Assembly (NCBI GenBank): GCA_948099385.1
Contig: CANUEZ040000159.1
Span: 5,908,501 to 5,972,500 of the forward strand
Origin: Fasciola hepatica
Lineage: Eukaryota; Platyhelminthes; Trematoda; Plagiorchiida; Fasciolidae
Reading direction: 5' to 3'
DNA: 64,000 nucleotides
The position numbers and the translations under genes were made by a program. The notes beneath the pieces are model-generated. The model saw only the letters and a list, made by a program, of their open reading frames with translations. It was not told the origin of the DNA and ran no database searches. Positions 42,026 through 53,653 of the stretch are shown here, one piece after another (within the stretch, counting starts at the first letter, position 1; each line of letters begins with the position of its first letter).

Positions 42026-45000
42026 CTAAAGTTCGATGCCTTCTTCATAGGCTCGATCCGCAGATATGCTGGCTTTAGTCAAAGATAACATATGACTAAC
42101 GGTAAGTTGTGATTTAAGGGCATGGATGAACTGGGTTATTGACGCACATTTGCGAATGGTCTGAGGCGGCTTATTCCAAAGCTTTGAATATTTAATGAGA
42201 AAGAATTTGGATCTGATTGCCAGCCTGGGATGTGGGATGGTCAGACTGAAGTCTCTGTGGCGCAGAGGGTAAGATGAGGGTAGGGAAAACTGTATAGAGT
42301 TGGTAGAAGTGAACGCAGAGCAATGAATAAGTCTGTATAGAAAACACAAGTTGAGCCTGACATGTCTAAGCCATACGGGGTCAAGTTTCAATAGAATGCA
42401 TCGCTCCTTATAGCTCAGTGGAAAGGAATATCCCATTAGCTTCTTGGTGAAGGTGCGCTGGACTTTCTCCAGGCGTATTCTGTCCGATTAAGACATTCCA
42501 GAGAAGATTATAGGGCAATATTCGAGGTAGGGTCTAGCATGGGATTGGTATGTAAGGAGGATACTATGTTTCATTTTAAATGATCTGAGAACTAGGCCTA
42601 TTATCTGTCTGGCCCTGGCCGTCTGAAATGAGACATGTTCCGAGAATTGTAGATTGTTAGTGTATCGAAGCCCAAGATCCTTCACTGATGAGCTTGGGGC
42701 GATGGGTTCTTGGTTCAGTGACAGAGTTCCGAGGGGGACTTGACATCTGTAGGTTGTGTAGAAGCTTTTAGATGTCGAGAAGCACATCTGCCATGAAGTG
42801 CACCATTGATCAAGTTTCTCAAGATCACTACCTATTTCAGACAGTGCTGTGCTCAAATCTTGATGGCGGAAATCATACACGATTTTGATGTCGTCGGCGA
42901 AGAGGAAAGGTGTGCCATGTTGCACAATCGAAAAAATGTCGTTAATATAGAGTAAGAAAAATAGTGGACCAAGTACACTTCCTTGTATGACTCCACTAGT
43001 GACAGGCGCCGGTTGCGATAGATGACCATTAGCATATACAACCTGGGTTCGATCCGACAGGTAAGAAGTGATCCATGATAAAAGCGGGTCATGGATACCA
43101 TAGGCCCGGAGTTTTGTTAACAGTCGGGAGTGAGGAACTCGGTCAAATGCCTTGGTCATATCGAGGTAGATGATAATCATAGATTTTCCGTCGTCAGCTG
43201 CCGTGGTCACTAGGTTGAAGAAATCAAACTGGCATGTGGTACAAGAACGTGACTTTAGGAATCCATGTTGGCCGCTGTGAATGAGGTTATGGGAAATGAG
43301 ATAATCGGACATCCGCTGTTTAACCAAACGCTCCATTATTCTGGCAGCTAAATGGATATGGTTGGTAGGACGATAATTTGAAGGGTCATGCACTGAACCT
43401 TTTTTGTGGATAGGAATAATGGTTGAAGTTTTCCACTGGGATGGAAAAATGCCATTTTTAAGGGATAAGTTGTAGAGATTCATAAAGATAGCAGCGATGT
43501 CAGTTCCACCAAGATGAAAGAGTGCTGGGGGGGGGGTGCCGTCATAGCCAGGGCGGGAGGAGGGTCTAACACGCAGCAGCAGGTGAGTCACATCGTTCAA
43601 ACTGAATTCAATGTCAGAGAGAACTTGTTCGGTGACGAGGGGTACGGGTGGCGGGTTTACAGTGGCGTCAGTGGTCATGGATTCTGAAAAGAAGGTATTG
43701 AGCGCCTCAGCGATTTCAGCTGCAGATTTAATCTGCGTGCTGTTTCCCAAAATTAGATATGGTATCCCTGTAGGCTCTCTCTGATTTCTGCTCTTCAGCA
43801 GTCGGGACAATCGGTACGATCTGTCGAAAGAATTCAAGGCCGAAAGCTCCTGCTTTCTCAGCAGTTCATTAGTCCAAAGACGGATGGTGACAGAGAGCGA
43901 GTGAAGTTGCAATAGTATGGAGAAGTCCTTGGTTTTATTGTAGATCTCCTGCAGTTTTGCATGTTTATTTTGCAGCCTTGTTTGGTAGGAGCCGCGGGCT
44001 TGAGAACGGTTGGTCCCGACGGTGGTGATTGCTGACAAGCAGCTATGTAGCTTATGGTAGAGTACGTCACTGGCGGGCTGAGTGTTGTGCTGTAGGAAGT
44101 AGTCATCCCAGTTGAGGGATCGAAGCATAGGCTTGAAGTTCATCCAGTTGATCGTGTGCAGGGGCCGTTGAGATGAGCTACATAAGGGGTGTATGGGTCC
44201 GGCTGTGAATCTGCAAGATACCATTCTATGGTCACTGCCTGGGAAATGGTTGCTGGCGGCAGTCATCACGTCCGATAGACCAATGGTAAATATCAGGTCT
44301 AGTATGCTGTTACCTCTGGTTGGTGTCATTACGTGCTGGACCCAGCGCCCTGCGCGTATGGTCGAAACCAAGCTCGTGAAGTATTGGGGTGATGACATGG
44401 TGTCCCAGGAGATATTAGGTGCATTGAAATCGCCAGCAATGATTTTTGACGAGGAGGGTAATAGTGCAAATTGGTCAAAGGCTTTGACTACGTGGGCGAG
44501 GTCCGTGGTGTTTGAATTGGATGGTCGATAAACGCAGCCGATATGGAGCGGAGAGTTTGCCTGAAGAACCGTTACCCATATTGAGTCCTGAATTGAGTCC
44601 AGTATTGGATCAGAGAGAGGAATGGTAGGCAAGCTGTTTTTAACGTGGATTAGACAGCCTCCTCCACGACGACGACGATTTTTCATGAAGGTTTGATAAC
44701 CAGCAATAGAAATTTGGTCCAATGGGACAGAATCATTTAGCCAGGTTTCGGTTATGGCAATGATGTCGAAGTCGGAAGACAGTACTATATTACGGAGAGT
44801 ATGGGTTTTATTCAGTAATGTGCGAGCATTAATGAGAAGCAAGTTAAGTGTAGCTGTACCGTCATGGTGTGGAGTGGGAACAACCATCTGCGGGTGTTGA
44901 TGGCTAACACTACCGAGGTGGTCAACATCATTAAATGGACTCATAACGACAGGGTTGTCATGTATAGAAGTGAAGGAGTCTAAACGGGGGTTAAAAGTGA

Positions 45001-46368
45001 GGAACCGGCATTGTGAAGTAGGGGTGAAGCTGGGCTGGGGGGTGCCGTCAAGAAAAAATTGGTCGTTTGGGGAGGTGGGATTTCCGGGGTGGTTGAAGTA
45101 TCCAGGTGGGGGGTTGGATGCTGAGGTAGTGGGTAACGGCAAGTGAGATGGCAGAAAGTAGTGGTGACTGGGTTCAACGGGGTACGCAGGGGGCTGGTAG
45201 TTGCCGCTTGACCAGGACCGACGAAATAACTGTAGTTGGTTGGGCTGGCCCATCCTGTGTTCAGAAAAGGGCGCGGAGCTAGACAATTGAGGCCATTGGT
45301 TATAGTTCGACTGGGGTTTACTTATTTGTATCATTGGAGGAGAGAGAAATTGGTTACGGAGGTTCGACGGGAGGTGCTGGTGCTCAGCCAGATGATTGGA
45401 AAACTGTTTCGGGATACTTGGTGAATATAGTGTGTTTGATCCCGATGCATGATGGTGCGCTACTCGGTGGCCGTTTTCGACTGTATTGTAGAGTGGAGTT
45501 GGGAGGGCCTTTTCGATTAGCCGAGGTACCACGCTAATACAACGAGGTGGGGTTGGCTGCTTTAGGGTGATGCAGGGTTGCGTCCTGCTTGCCAACAAGT
45601 ATGAATTATTTGGGGTGTACTTGGAGTGCTTGGTGGGGGTTCTAAATGGGATTCTGAGAAGATTTACGGGGGGGAATACGGGAGTAGCCGGAGTAGCTAA
45701 AAGCTGTGGGGGGTCACAGAGTCCTGTCTGCCGATGGGACGATTGGCCACGTAGTAGATCATGCCTTTTATGAACGATCTGTGTTCCCAAGACGGTGGGA
45801 CATGAGTAAGCGCATGACGGGCTGTTGGCAACAGACTTCCCCGGAGTCTTTTTCGGTGGTGAGACGGTGGGCAGTAGGCTGGCATTAGCAGCGGCAGGCT
45901 TGGATGCACTGGACTTTGGTGGACTTGGGCTAATAGTGGGTTTGGCATGGATATCGTTGCCGTTTGAAGAAGCGGAGGTTGATGGTAGAAGGCAGGGCCG
46001 TTTACTAGGGGGATGTGCTGGAGATGGGGTCAGGTCTAGGTCAACCAGAGTGGTGCAGACAACTGAGGGCTTTTGTGTTACGGGGTGGCTCGACAAGCAG
46101 CGAGAAGACGCGGCGACTGATATTTCAGCCACAGGTTGCGCTGGTGAAGCTAAGGCACTTTTTAGTGATCGAAGAACCTCTCTTTGGAGGAGCGTTTTAT
46201 CCGGTAGTATTCTGATTCTTTTGAATGGGGTGGAATTGGCAATAATTTGCCAACTAGTTATGAATTCTCTAGCTGTTACTTCGTCAGCGTATTGGAACTT
46301 TAAAGGACAGTTGTGATTTTTTGCGCAGTCTAGTGCAATAGCACTTGTGGTGTGCCATGTTGCAGGCA
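42026..46368 (-). pseudogene. LINE endonuclease-reverse transcriptase, one premature stop
   Basis: One frame from the Gypsy junction to 42026, interrupted once by TAA at 42488-42490. The copy at 60614 has a lysine codon there. Counting from 46369, residues about 18-75 continue an RRM-like domain. About 75-500 is a long Pro/Ser/His-rich, probably disordered stretch. 508-715 is the endonuclease with ITETW (E541), AGDFNAP (D647) and GSDHR (D713, H714). About 930-1200 is the RT with SNYRP, YLDMTKAFD (D1070), SGVIQGSVLGPLFFLLYIND and FADD (1157-1160). The C-terminal part after the stop ends EEGIEL. All catalytic residues are present. The apparent first Met spans the LTR edge and is not the real start. 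The real start is at 52224, and one frame change in the RRM-like part separates the two. Confidence 0.85.
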
Positions 46369-46676
46369 TGTAAGGTTGATTAGACCTTACTTCGCGGTTT
46401 CCTTAGTAAACGCGTGCTTCGGTCCTTCGTACTGCGTGGACCACCTGTACGTTACTCTAATGTGCGGCACTGCACAAATATGTTAACCAGAACAGTATTC
46501 TCCACGACCCGTGAGAACGAGAAGGCGATTGGGAGACATAGTGGTTAGCGTGTATTTGGGAGCGTGCGTGAGAGCGTGCGCAAGAGCAACGGTCAAATGG
46601 CAACCGCGCTTGGCAGTCAGCGTTCAGTTAAACAATAAACGTGGTAAAAGTATGAACGAAGATGGCAACCGCTACA
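46369..46676 (-). repeat. 3' LTR of the Gypsy element
   Basis: 308 bp, TGTAAGG...CGCTACA, no difference seen from 51491-51798. A small inverted repeat (GTAAGGT/ACCTTAC) sits at its left edge. A purine-rich AGGAGGAGGCCCC tract on the minus strand directly precedes it (46677-46690), a likely polypurine tract. Confidence 0.95.
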
Positions 46677-47243
46677 GGGGCCTCCTCCTAGAAGTCCGAC
46701 GGAGTTGGGCTTCGCTCGTGATGGTAAGCCGGAATTATTCGTTGTCCAGGAACTCCTCATAGCTTGTCCGTTATATTGTTGGTGACGTCGAACGACTGCT
46801 GATGAGTTTACCGGTGCCTGCACTCTCGAGGTCCGATGTGCGTAGGTCCAACTGTGTTTTGGCGCCCACGGGTCTCATACGAATGCAATCCGGAAAATGC
46901 CTCGTCAGGTCCATCCAAAAAGGCGTCCAGTTGCCGTCTCCAGTGCCAGGCTGACCAATCGTCCCGTTGTCCAGTGAGTGGTAGTCTCCTTGAACGTGCA
47001 CGGGAGTCAGCCAGGCTACGGATGAAGCCAACGTGACTGTGTAGATCCGTCTGAGATAGGGCAAGGTAAACTGGAACAAAATAGCGCCTGAGGGCGCCGG
47101 CGGATGTTGGACCGTAATAACAACACACAAACGATGTTCGGTGTTGTTGTAGTCGCTAGGAGACCAGAAGAAAATGAAATCATAACTAGCGATTATAATT
47201 TCACGGGTCTGTTGTTTGGTAAATCCATGGCGAAGTTCCCAAC
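46677..47243 (-). other. Region between pol and the 3' LTR of the Gypsy element
   Basis: About 570 bp with overlapping open frames (for example 46771-47130) that show no known domain. Taken as 3' untranslated sequence of the element. Confidence 0.4.
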
Positions 47244-47774
47244 TTATTGCTCACAGTCGGTTGTAAAAATTGTCATAAAATCGGCGAAGCGGACGGGATT
47301 TCGTAGTTGGCGATCGCGACGGCTACTTCGCGTTGCGGGTACGGTTGGAGAATCTGATGGACTAGCTGCCGAGTCCTCACTAGGCGTAATTGGGGATGGT
47401 TCGAGTGGTAACTCGCTCGATGCGGGTGACTGAGCGGCTTGATTAGGTGTAAATTGGCCGAGCGGCTTGCACTCCATGACGGCAGGCTTGAGACGGTCGA
47501 TAGATACGGTGTCGTGTCGTCCGCTGATATCTATGACAAATGTTTTCGCCCTACGTTTTATCACCCGAAACGGGCCAGTGTATGGCGCTTGTAGTGGTGA
47601 TCGAACGCCATCGACGCGAAGGAATACATGAGTAGCGGTTCCTAATGCAGTTGGGACATAACTTGTAGACTGTTGTTCACGCGGCGGACTGGCCTTGAGC
47701 ACTGGCATGTGCTGCGTAAGGCGCTGAGCATAGTCGCCGTAGTCGAAAGTCACGGTTGGTGAGGGGGCTACCAA
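47244..47774 (-). pseudogene. Gypsy integrase C-terminal part (detached by frame change)
   Basis: An open piece of 176 codons: RVDGVRSPLQAPYTGPFRVI and ISGRHDTVSIDRLKPA are the C-terminal integrase signature of CsRn1-like elements, followed by a Ser/Pro-rich tail. Upstream, between 47850 and 47775, the expected segment (ending LVYGCTLRLPGE) is readable in a different frame, so the integrase is broken here. Confidence 0.8.
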
Positions 47775-47847
47775 CTCCCCAGGCAGACGAAGTGTACAGC
47801 CATATACTAGTACGGCCAGTGTTGTGTGTAATCCCTTCTTAACGGTA

Positions 47848-49278
47848 CTACGCAGGCTTGAGAGAGCTAACAGGAGTTTTCACTCCAAAGGGTGTTACCA
47901 CTTGTTGGAACGGCGCACTTAACTGCAAGTAGAAAGGCTCAACCATACCTTTGGCCTGAGGGTGGTGAGCTGTCGTCTTAACGTGTTGGCAACCGAGCGT
48001 AGCGAGTAGGCTGCCGAAAGCGCCGTCAAAGTGTGGACCGCGATCGGTGGTTACTATTGCCGGGCAACCGAAACGACTAACCCAACCGGTCAGAAAAGCT
48101 TTCGCGGTCTCTTCCGACGTGGAACGAGGGATAGGGATGGCCTGCGGCCAGCGAGTAAAACGATCCACGCATGTGAGTATGTAAACGTACCCAAGCGAAG
48201 GTGGGAGTGGTCCTCCGAGGTCGACATGCACATGATGAAAACGTGTTTCAGGTTCTGGGAACCTGACTAACGCCGCCTCAGTGTGCCTATGGGTCTTAAC
48301 ACGTTGACACTGCAGACAAGCACGAGCCCATTGACGGACATCTCTGACATTGTGCCAAACAAAACGCTCAGTTATCAGTTTCACCGAGGCAGTCACACCC
48401 GGATGAGCCAGACTATGGAGTGTCAGGAACGTAGGATAACGGTGGGCAGCAGAAACTACTGGCCTAGGGCGACCTTGCGACACATCGCACACGATGGTAT
48501 TCTGGGAAGCTGGGATAGGCACTGTGGCTAAACTCAAAGAACCGTTTTGCCGAAGTTGTTCGATGTCAGGGTCCATAGTTTGAGCCTGTGCCATTGCGTC
48601 TAAGTTGATGTTAGGCGTTTGTGACAGACTTAGTTGATGTACGCGCGATAAGGCGTCTGCGACGGGATTAAGTACCCCAGAGACGTGTCGTATATCCACA
48701 GTAAACTGTGAGACAAAGTCTAAGTGGCGAATCTCGCGTGGTGAGTATCGATCAGGAGCTGACTTCAGTGCGTAGACCAAAGGCTTGTGGTCTGTAAACA
48801 CCGTGAACGAACGGCCTTCGAGTGCATGTCGAAAATGACGGATTCCCAAGTAGATGGCTAATAACTCTCTACCGAACGTGCTGTACCTTGATTCCGCGGG
48901 TTGTAGGCGCTTGGAGAAGAATGCTGAAGGTTGCCAAGAGTCATCTACGAACCGTTGCAGTACTGCTCCAACCGCTGTGTCCGAGGCATCCGTCACTACC
49001 GAAATAGGAGCCAAAGGGTCGGGGTGTGTAAGGAGTGCTGTGTTGGCGACAGCATCTTTGACCAAGGCGAATGCGGCTTGTGCCGTGTCGGGAAACATGA
49101 ACTTCCGCTTACCTCCGCGCAACAGGTCGATGAGGGGTTGCATCATTTCCGCACAGTGGGGAATAAATTGGCGGTAGAAATTCACCAGGCCAGCAAACTG
49201 ACGCAACTGGCAGAAAGATTGGGGTTCAGGATAGTCGCGAGTAGCGGAAACTTTATCTGACAGAGGGCGGATACCCAA
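47848..49278 (-). pseudogene. pol: Gypsy RNase H and integrase core
   Basis: 476 codons. It starts in the RT thumb (GIRPLSDKVSATRDYP), then RNase H (VVTDASDTAVGAVLQ, FGRELLAIY, VFTDHKPL, NPVADALSR). The integrase zinc site follows (H-x-H near LHSLAHPG and CLQCQRVK). The catalytic core has HVDLGGPLP (D), VTTDRGPHFDG (D) and GMVEPFY (E). After this glutamate about 35-40 expected residues are missing and the frame reaches a stop at 47848, so the core is truncated at its end. The upstream break with the RT piece lies at 49279-49324. Confidence 0.88.
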
Positions 49279-49324
49279 GGATGAAAAGAGAATGTCCTAT
49301 GAAGGTGATACCAGACCCGCCTTA

Positions 49325-50479
49325 TTAGCGTTTCACGATATTGATCATAATGCCGTGCTGGCTAGGGAGTAAGAAAAGTGCTCGCAAGTGTGCGACGCGC
49401 TCTTGCTCTGAAGGACCAGCCACCAAAATATCATCCAGATGTGCGTGAACATTTTCCAAACCACGAGTTGCCTCGTGCATGAATCGTTGAAAGGTCTGGG
49501 CTGCATTGCTGAGTCCAAGCGGCATTCTCAGAAACTCAAACAGCACGAAAGGTGTAGTGACGGCAGTTTTAGGGATATCGGCCTCTGCTACCGAGATGTA
49601 GTTGTAGGCACGAACTAAATCGATACGGCTGAAGACGGAGCAACCTGATAAAGACGAAGTAAGGTCCTGTATATGGGGAATCGGGTATCGATCCGGGACG
49701 GTGACTTTGTTAAGCGCTCTGTAATCACCACAGGGTCGCCAGTCGCCACTAGACTTAGGAACCATATGTAGGGGAGAAGCCCAAGGGCTACTAGAAGGGC
49801 GTATTATACCCAATTCTAGCATATGTTCGAATTCGGCCTGTGCAACACGAAGCTTGTCTGGTGCTGACCGACGCGGCTTACTGAACACTGGGGGTCCCTT
49901 AGTATCGATATGGTGAGTGACGCTGGTCGTCACTGCTAGGAGAGTTCCGGCCTGCCGAAACATGGCCGGGTAGGCGGCGATGAGTTCGCCATAAGGTTGG
50001 TGTGCCGGTGGTTGAACGTAAAAGGGCGTGACGTGATTCACTCGAGAATTATGACCCGCAACAGCGAGAGTGGTCTGACGATCCACCACTCTGCGGCACC
50101 GTGCATCAACTAACAAGTCAAAGTGCTGCAGGAAGTCAATGACCAGAATTGGGTACGGCACGTCGGCGATGATGAATACCCAACGAAAATTACGCTTTAA
50201 ACCCAAGTTTAAGGTGAGCGACCGCTGGCCAAACGTTGGGATGGCCGTGCCATTGGCAGCGCGTAGTGTTTGGGCCTGCGGTGTGCTATTGTCGTCTTTC
50301 GCTCGGGGGAGGACGCTCACTTCGGCACCGGTATCTACAAGGAATAGGTTATTTGAAGGAATGTCCCTTACGTTCAAAAGACGACTATTGGTGTGATACC
50401 CGGCTTCGTGGGTCACCACCACGGGCCGGGGGTTTAGTTTCCCTGATGAGCACCGGGAAACGTACACCCTCGTTCGCAT
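49325..50479 (-). pseudogene. pol: Gypsy protease and reverse transcriptase
   Basis: 384 codons. The aspartic protease has [13 protein letters not shown] at about residues 46-58. The RT has [26 protein letters not shown] with the first catalytic aspartate, and [20 protein letters not shown]. Next comes HLDDILVAG where working elements have Y/F before xDD. The two aspartates of that box are kept, and only the tyrosine is replaced by histidine. The frame stops at 49325 within the thumb. Confidence 0.9.
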
Positions 50480-50691
50480 CGTTCGGCTCCCTCACCGAAG
50501 CGACTGTGGTATTTACAATACCCTTCTTTTGAAGAATCGACGAAACGTCGTCGCAATGGCGGACTATGGAGCCTAGGTGAGCGTGCGCGGTGCCGCTCCT
50601 GTGACCCACTTCTAACTGCTAGGCGTTGCAGGCTCGCGTCAATTCTAGACAAAACTGACGCGAGTTCGTTAGATGTTGGCAAGGCAGGCAC
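50434..50691 (-). pseudogene. gag: Gypsy gag C-terminal part with CHCC knuckle
   Basis: [14 protein letters not shown] followed by ERGCTFP gives the C-x3-H-x-C-x3-C pattern special to CsRn1-type gag. It lies in a different frame from the gag body at 50740-51234, so a frame change separates them between about 50690 and 50740. Confidence 0.8.
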
Positions 50692-50739
50692 CGTTGCGAC
50701 GGAGGACCTGGTTACTCCAGCTACAGCGGGGTTGTATCG

Positions 50740-51234
50740 TTACATAATGTCATCAGCTATCGCTGCAGTTTCCTCTAGCGAGCATTTGCGCGCGGCACTT
50801 AGTAAAACTGGAATGTTATGCGGCAAACGCTGCAGCCAAAGTTCCCTCAAGAGCGGGTCCTCGCCTATCGTCGGTCCTCTCAAGTGCTGCATCTCACGCA
50901 GCAGTTCGAAGGGCTTCCTACTTCCAAGCTCAACGTTTTGAAGTTGTTGCATACGTTGGTCTTGCGTTGGGGTCGTGCGGGCAATGACAGCCTCCTTTAA
51001 AGCCTCATAGCTTCGGGAAGAAATTATTACGTCCCTTACTTGCATTGTGACCTCTAGCGAGAGGCGGCCTGCTACCCACCTGAAACGGCTGGCGTCACTG
51101 GTTATACGGCAGTTTTCGAATTCTAACTCAACCAGCGTGAACCAGAGTTCTGGATCAGCAGGCGTGAATGCCGGTATGGACAGCTTGATCGCCCCAACGA
51201 TGGGGTCTGAGCAGGATTTATGTTCGGCAGACAT
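50740..51234 (-). pseudogene. gag: Gypsy gag (capsid-like) N-terminal part
   Basis: 164 codons from MSAEHK. PELWFTLVELEFENCRITSD and KPFELLREMQHLRG are typical of CsRn1-like gag proteins, which package the element RNA. The body is intact, but the stop at 50740 cuts it off before the knuckle. The start codon follows a 250-bp leader after the 5' LTR. Confidence 0.85.
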
Positions 51235-51470
51235 AGCGATTACTTTATGGAATACAGAAGGGAAAACAAATCAACGACAAATGGGGCACTATAGTCTTCG
51301 CGAAAAAAAATCACGACGAATGAGTCACACAAAATATGTATGGACGAAAGGAAAAAATTATTTGGTAAACCAACCAAAAAAATCAAGATAGGGAAACAAT
51401 AAAACACACAAAAACGTACGCAGACGGGACCTTCCACGGTAGAGAACAAGGAAACTCACGTGACCTGGGG

Positions 51471-51488
51471 ATCACGTCGGGCTCGCCA
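51471..51488 (-). other. Primer-binding site of the Gypsy element (tRNA-Trp-like)
   Basis: Two bases inside the 5' LTR the minus strand reads TGGCGAGCCCGACGTGATCC. This is close to the tRNA-Trp primer site reported for CsRn1/Kabuki elements. Confidence 0.65.
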
Positions 51489-51490
51489 GT

Positions 51491-51798
51491 TGTAAGGTTG
51501 ATTAGACCTTACTTCGCGGTTTCCTTAGTAAACGCGTGCTTCGGTCCTTCGTACTGCGTGGACCACCTGTACGTTACTCTAATGTGCGGCACTGCACAAA
51601 TATGTTAACCAGAACAGTATTCTCCACGACCCGTGAGAACGAGAAGGCGATTGGGAGACATAGTGGTTAGCGTGTATTTGGGAGCGTGCGTGAGAGCGTG
51701 CGCAAGAGCAACGGTCAAATGGCAACCGCGCTTGGCAGTCAGCGTTCAGTTAAACAATAAACGTGGTAAAAGTATGAACGAAGATGGCAACCGCTACA
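51491..51798 (-). repeat. 5' LTR of the Gypsy element
   Basis: 308 bp, matching 46369-46676 at every base compared. Followed by GGCA (51799-51802), the second half of the target duplication. Confidence 0.95.
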
Positions 51799-52224
51799 GG
51801 CATTCAGGATGGCGAGTTTGGTTGACGGCAGGGGTAGTCGATCAGGGATGTTGAAAACTATCGCGTTTTTGGAGTTGGCTATACTCTTGTGAACTTCGGT
51901 CGCAACTGTGTCTAAGAAGCGGCCCGCCATGACTAGGCTCTGGCGATTAGCAATAGGCGTGGGTTCCATTATGCTAGATAAAGGGGATATCTTTAATAGA
52001 ATATCATCGATGGACTGGATCTGGTTATGCAGGTCCGCTACTCTTTGATCTACTCCGTTAATCTTCTTGTTAACTACGTCATAAACATCAACGAGAGGTA
52101 CTGAGCATGGACTGAGTGCAGACTGAGGTTGAGTGTTTCTGGTTTTTCTGAGCCTAACGGTACGTATCGCCTGATTTGCACCCGGGACCTTGGCATGTTT
52201 ACGGAGGCCCTTTGGAGCTTCCAT
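51799..52224 (-). pseudogene. LINE N-terminal part: coiled coil and start of RRM-like domain
   Basis: Begins MEAPKGLRKHAKV, a basic start. A likely coiled coil at about residues 46-75 (VNKKINGVDQRVADLHNQI) follows, then NAIVFNIPDRLPL, the first strand of an RRM-like fold. It is cut by the Gypsy element, and the rest of the domain is at 46368 and below. This is the true N-terminus of the LINE protein at 42026-46368. Confidence 0.7.
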
Positions 52225-52300
52225 AAGTAGTTTGGGAGATAATGTGAATGGGAAAGATTAAGGGTCAGCAAGTTGAACGTTTTGAGAGTGTAATGCTACG

Positions 52301-52569
52301 TAGAAAATTTTGGGTATTTTTCTTACGCCTTTCTGGCTAAATGACAGACGGTTATAAGCTTCATAAACATAAAAACCAAACATAACCTAGGGAAAATAGA
52401 GGCCCGGTGTAGCGCAGCAACATGGAATAATGATGAATAATGATGGCTAAAAGGTGGAGGGTGTTTCATCCTGGATTGCCCTTTAGTGACCCGTGTTTGA
52501 GTGCAATAAGGGAACGTATTAAGCCAACGCTGTCTTATCCCCGCCTTTAAACCTATCACTGAGACCAAG
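52301..52569. other. Between two LINEs, no feature recognised
   Basis: Open frames here are short and unsupported. Probably the 5' end of the long LINE or its insertion site. Confidence 0.3.
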
Positions 52570-53162
52570 GACCCCCCAGGCGACGACGCGCTCTACGAAT
52601 TACCGATGCGTTCTTTAACGAGTTTAAACCAGTCTCCCCCGCCTCGGAAAACCTTCAGGACGAACGGTTATTTAGTTTGCTTGAAGGCTTTGCCTGGATC
52701 CCACTCGAGTGCTCTATCGTTCGTAGCGAAGAATTTCAGTTCCATTAGCCTCTCTGTTCACTTTCATTGCCTGGGCCCCCCCAACATCCTGCTGAAGTAC
52801 GGTTGTACTATCTAAAGTACAGCAGTATTCCTTGCAGGAATCGGGGCCAAGCTTGTTCACAATATTCTAAGTGTGGCTTCATTAATGATATACAGAGGCA
52901 CCAACACAAATGCTCCTCTGGGAGTGGTTGTGCGCAGTGCGTGATGAAGCTTTCATTTACCCTTAGCGGCGGAAGCCTGACTGCGCGAAGATGGCTGGCA
53001 GTGATTCTTATTCGGGTTTCAGGGTCACTGTTATCCGTAACCTTCAGCCCCTGTTGAAATCTTCTCAGGCCCAAGCGTTTCAACTGTCTACCGATGACCT
53101 GGATGAAGCGCCTGCACCAGCTTATGTTCCGCTTCACTTGCCACTGAGTTGTCCAACGGTCA

Positions 53163-53653
53163 ACCTCATTCCCTCTACGTCCTGCATTGCTCGCTGCCTG
53201 TTTTACGGTGAGTTTTGTGTCCTGTCCGCCGACAATTCACTGCAAAGTACCAATGCTTCATTGTCATCTAATCCACTGCAATGCACCTCACCTTTTTCTC
53301 CATCGTTCCTCGCTACTGCAATTCTTTATACCGATTTCCAGCTTTTCTCATGTTTACCAGTCTGCCTCCATATGTAATTGCCCGGGACCAGCCAATCAGT
53401 CCACCTGACCTTGAATTTCAAATTCACCGGGCGTCCATTCAAATCCGCTCTTGAGCTCATTTAAACTATACACAATCTCTATGGTGTGCATACGTTTATA
53501 CTATTTTCATCCTACCTTATTCACCCTTCTGAGCCTTTTTACCCAACATTTTAATGAGAGTCTCCATATTTCCATGAATTATATCTGTCCATTCCATCAC
53601 CTGTATCTACATGATCATGCACATGGCATGCTTCGGGCGCTTCCGAAATAAAC

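Larger units (their letters stand above)
46369..51798 (-). mobile_element. CsRn1-like Ty3/Gypsy retrotransposon, recent but defective
   Basis: 5430 bp on the minus strand. The two 308-bp LTRs look identical by direct reading. GGCA (46365-46368 and 51799-51802) is the four-base target duplication. Order inside: primer site, gag, CHCC knuckle, protease, RT, RNase H, integrase. Clade assignment rests on the CHCC gag motif, the primer site and the integrase C-terminal sequence, all typical of CsRn1/Kabuki elements known from trematodes and arthropods. Pol and gag are each broken by frame changes, and the RT box is altered, so this copy cannot move by itself. Confidence 0.92.
38475..52300 (-). mobile_element. 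Near-complete LINE with very long 3' UTR, split by a Gypsy element
   Basis: Reading on the minus strand: 5' flank and start near 52300-52224, an N-terminal part to 51799, the Gypsy insertion (46369-51798), the remaining ORF to about 42026, then a 3.5-kb non-coding 3' end to about 38475. The end reads GCCGAGAAATATACCATTAT and a degenerate ATT/ATC tail, like the other members at 53655 and 63585. Without the insertion the element is about 8.4 kb. The family is CR1/Jockey-like with a single long protein. The 5' limit is estimated. Confidence 0.8.

Noticed and set aside
46369..46369. ATG at 46369 as the start of the LINE protein
   Set aside because: It spans the edge of the Gypsy LTR; the true N-terminal part lies beyond the insertion at 51799-52224.
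46771..47130. Open frames between Gypsy pol and its 3' LTR as an env gene
   Set aside because: No signal peptide, membrane segment or known motif; overlapping frames compete. Treated as untranslated.
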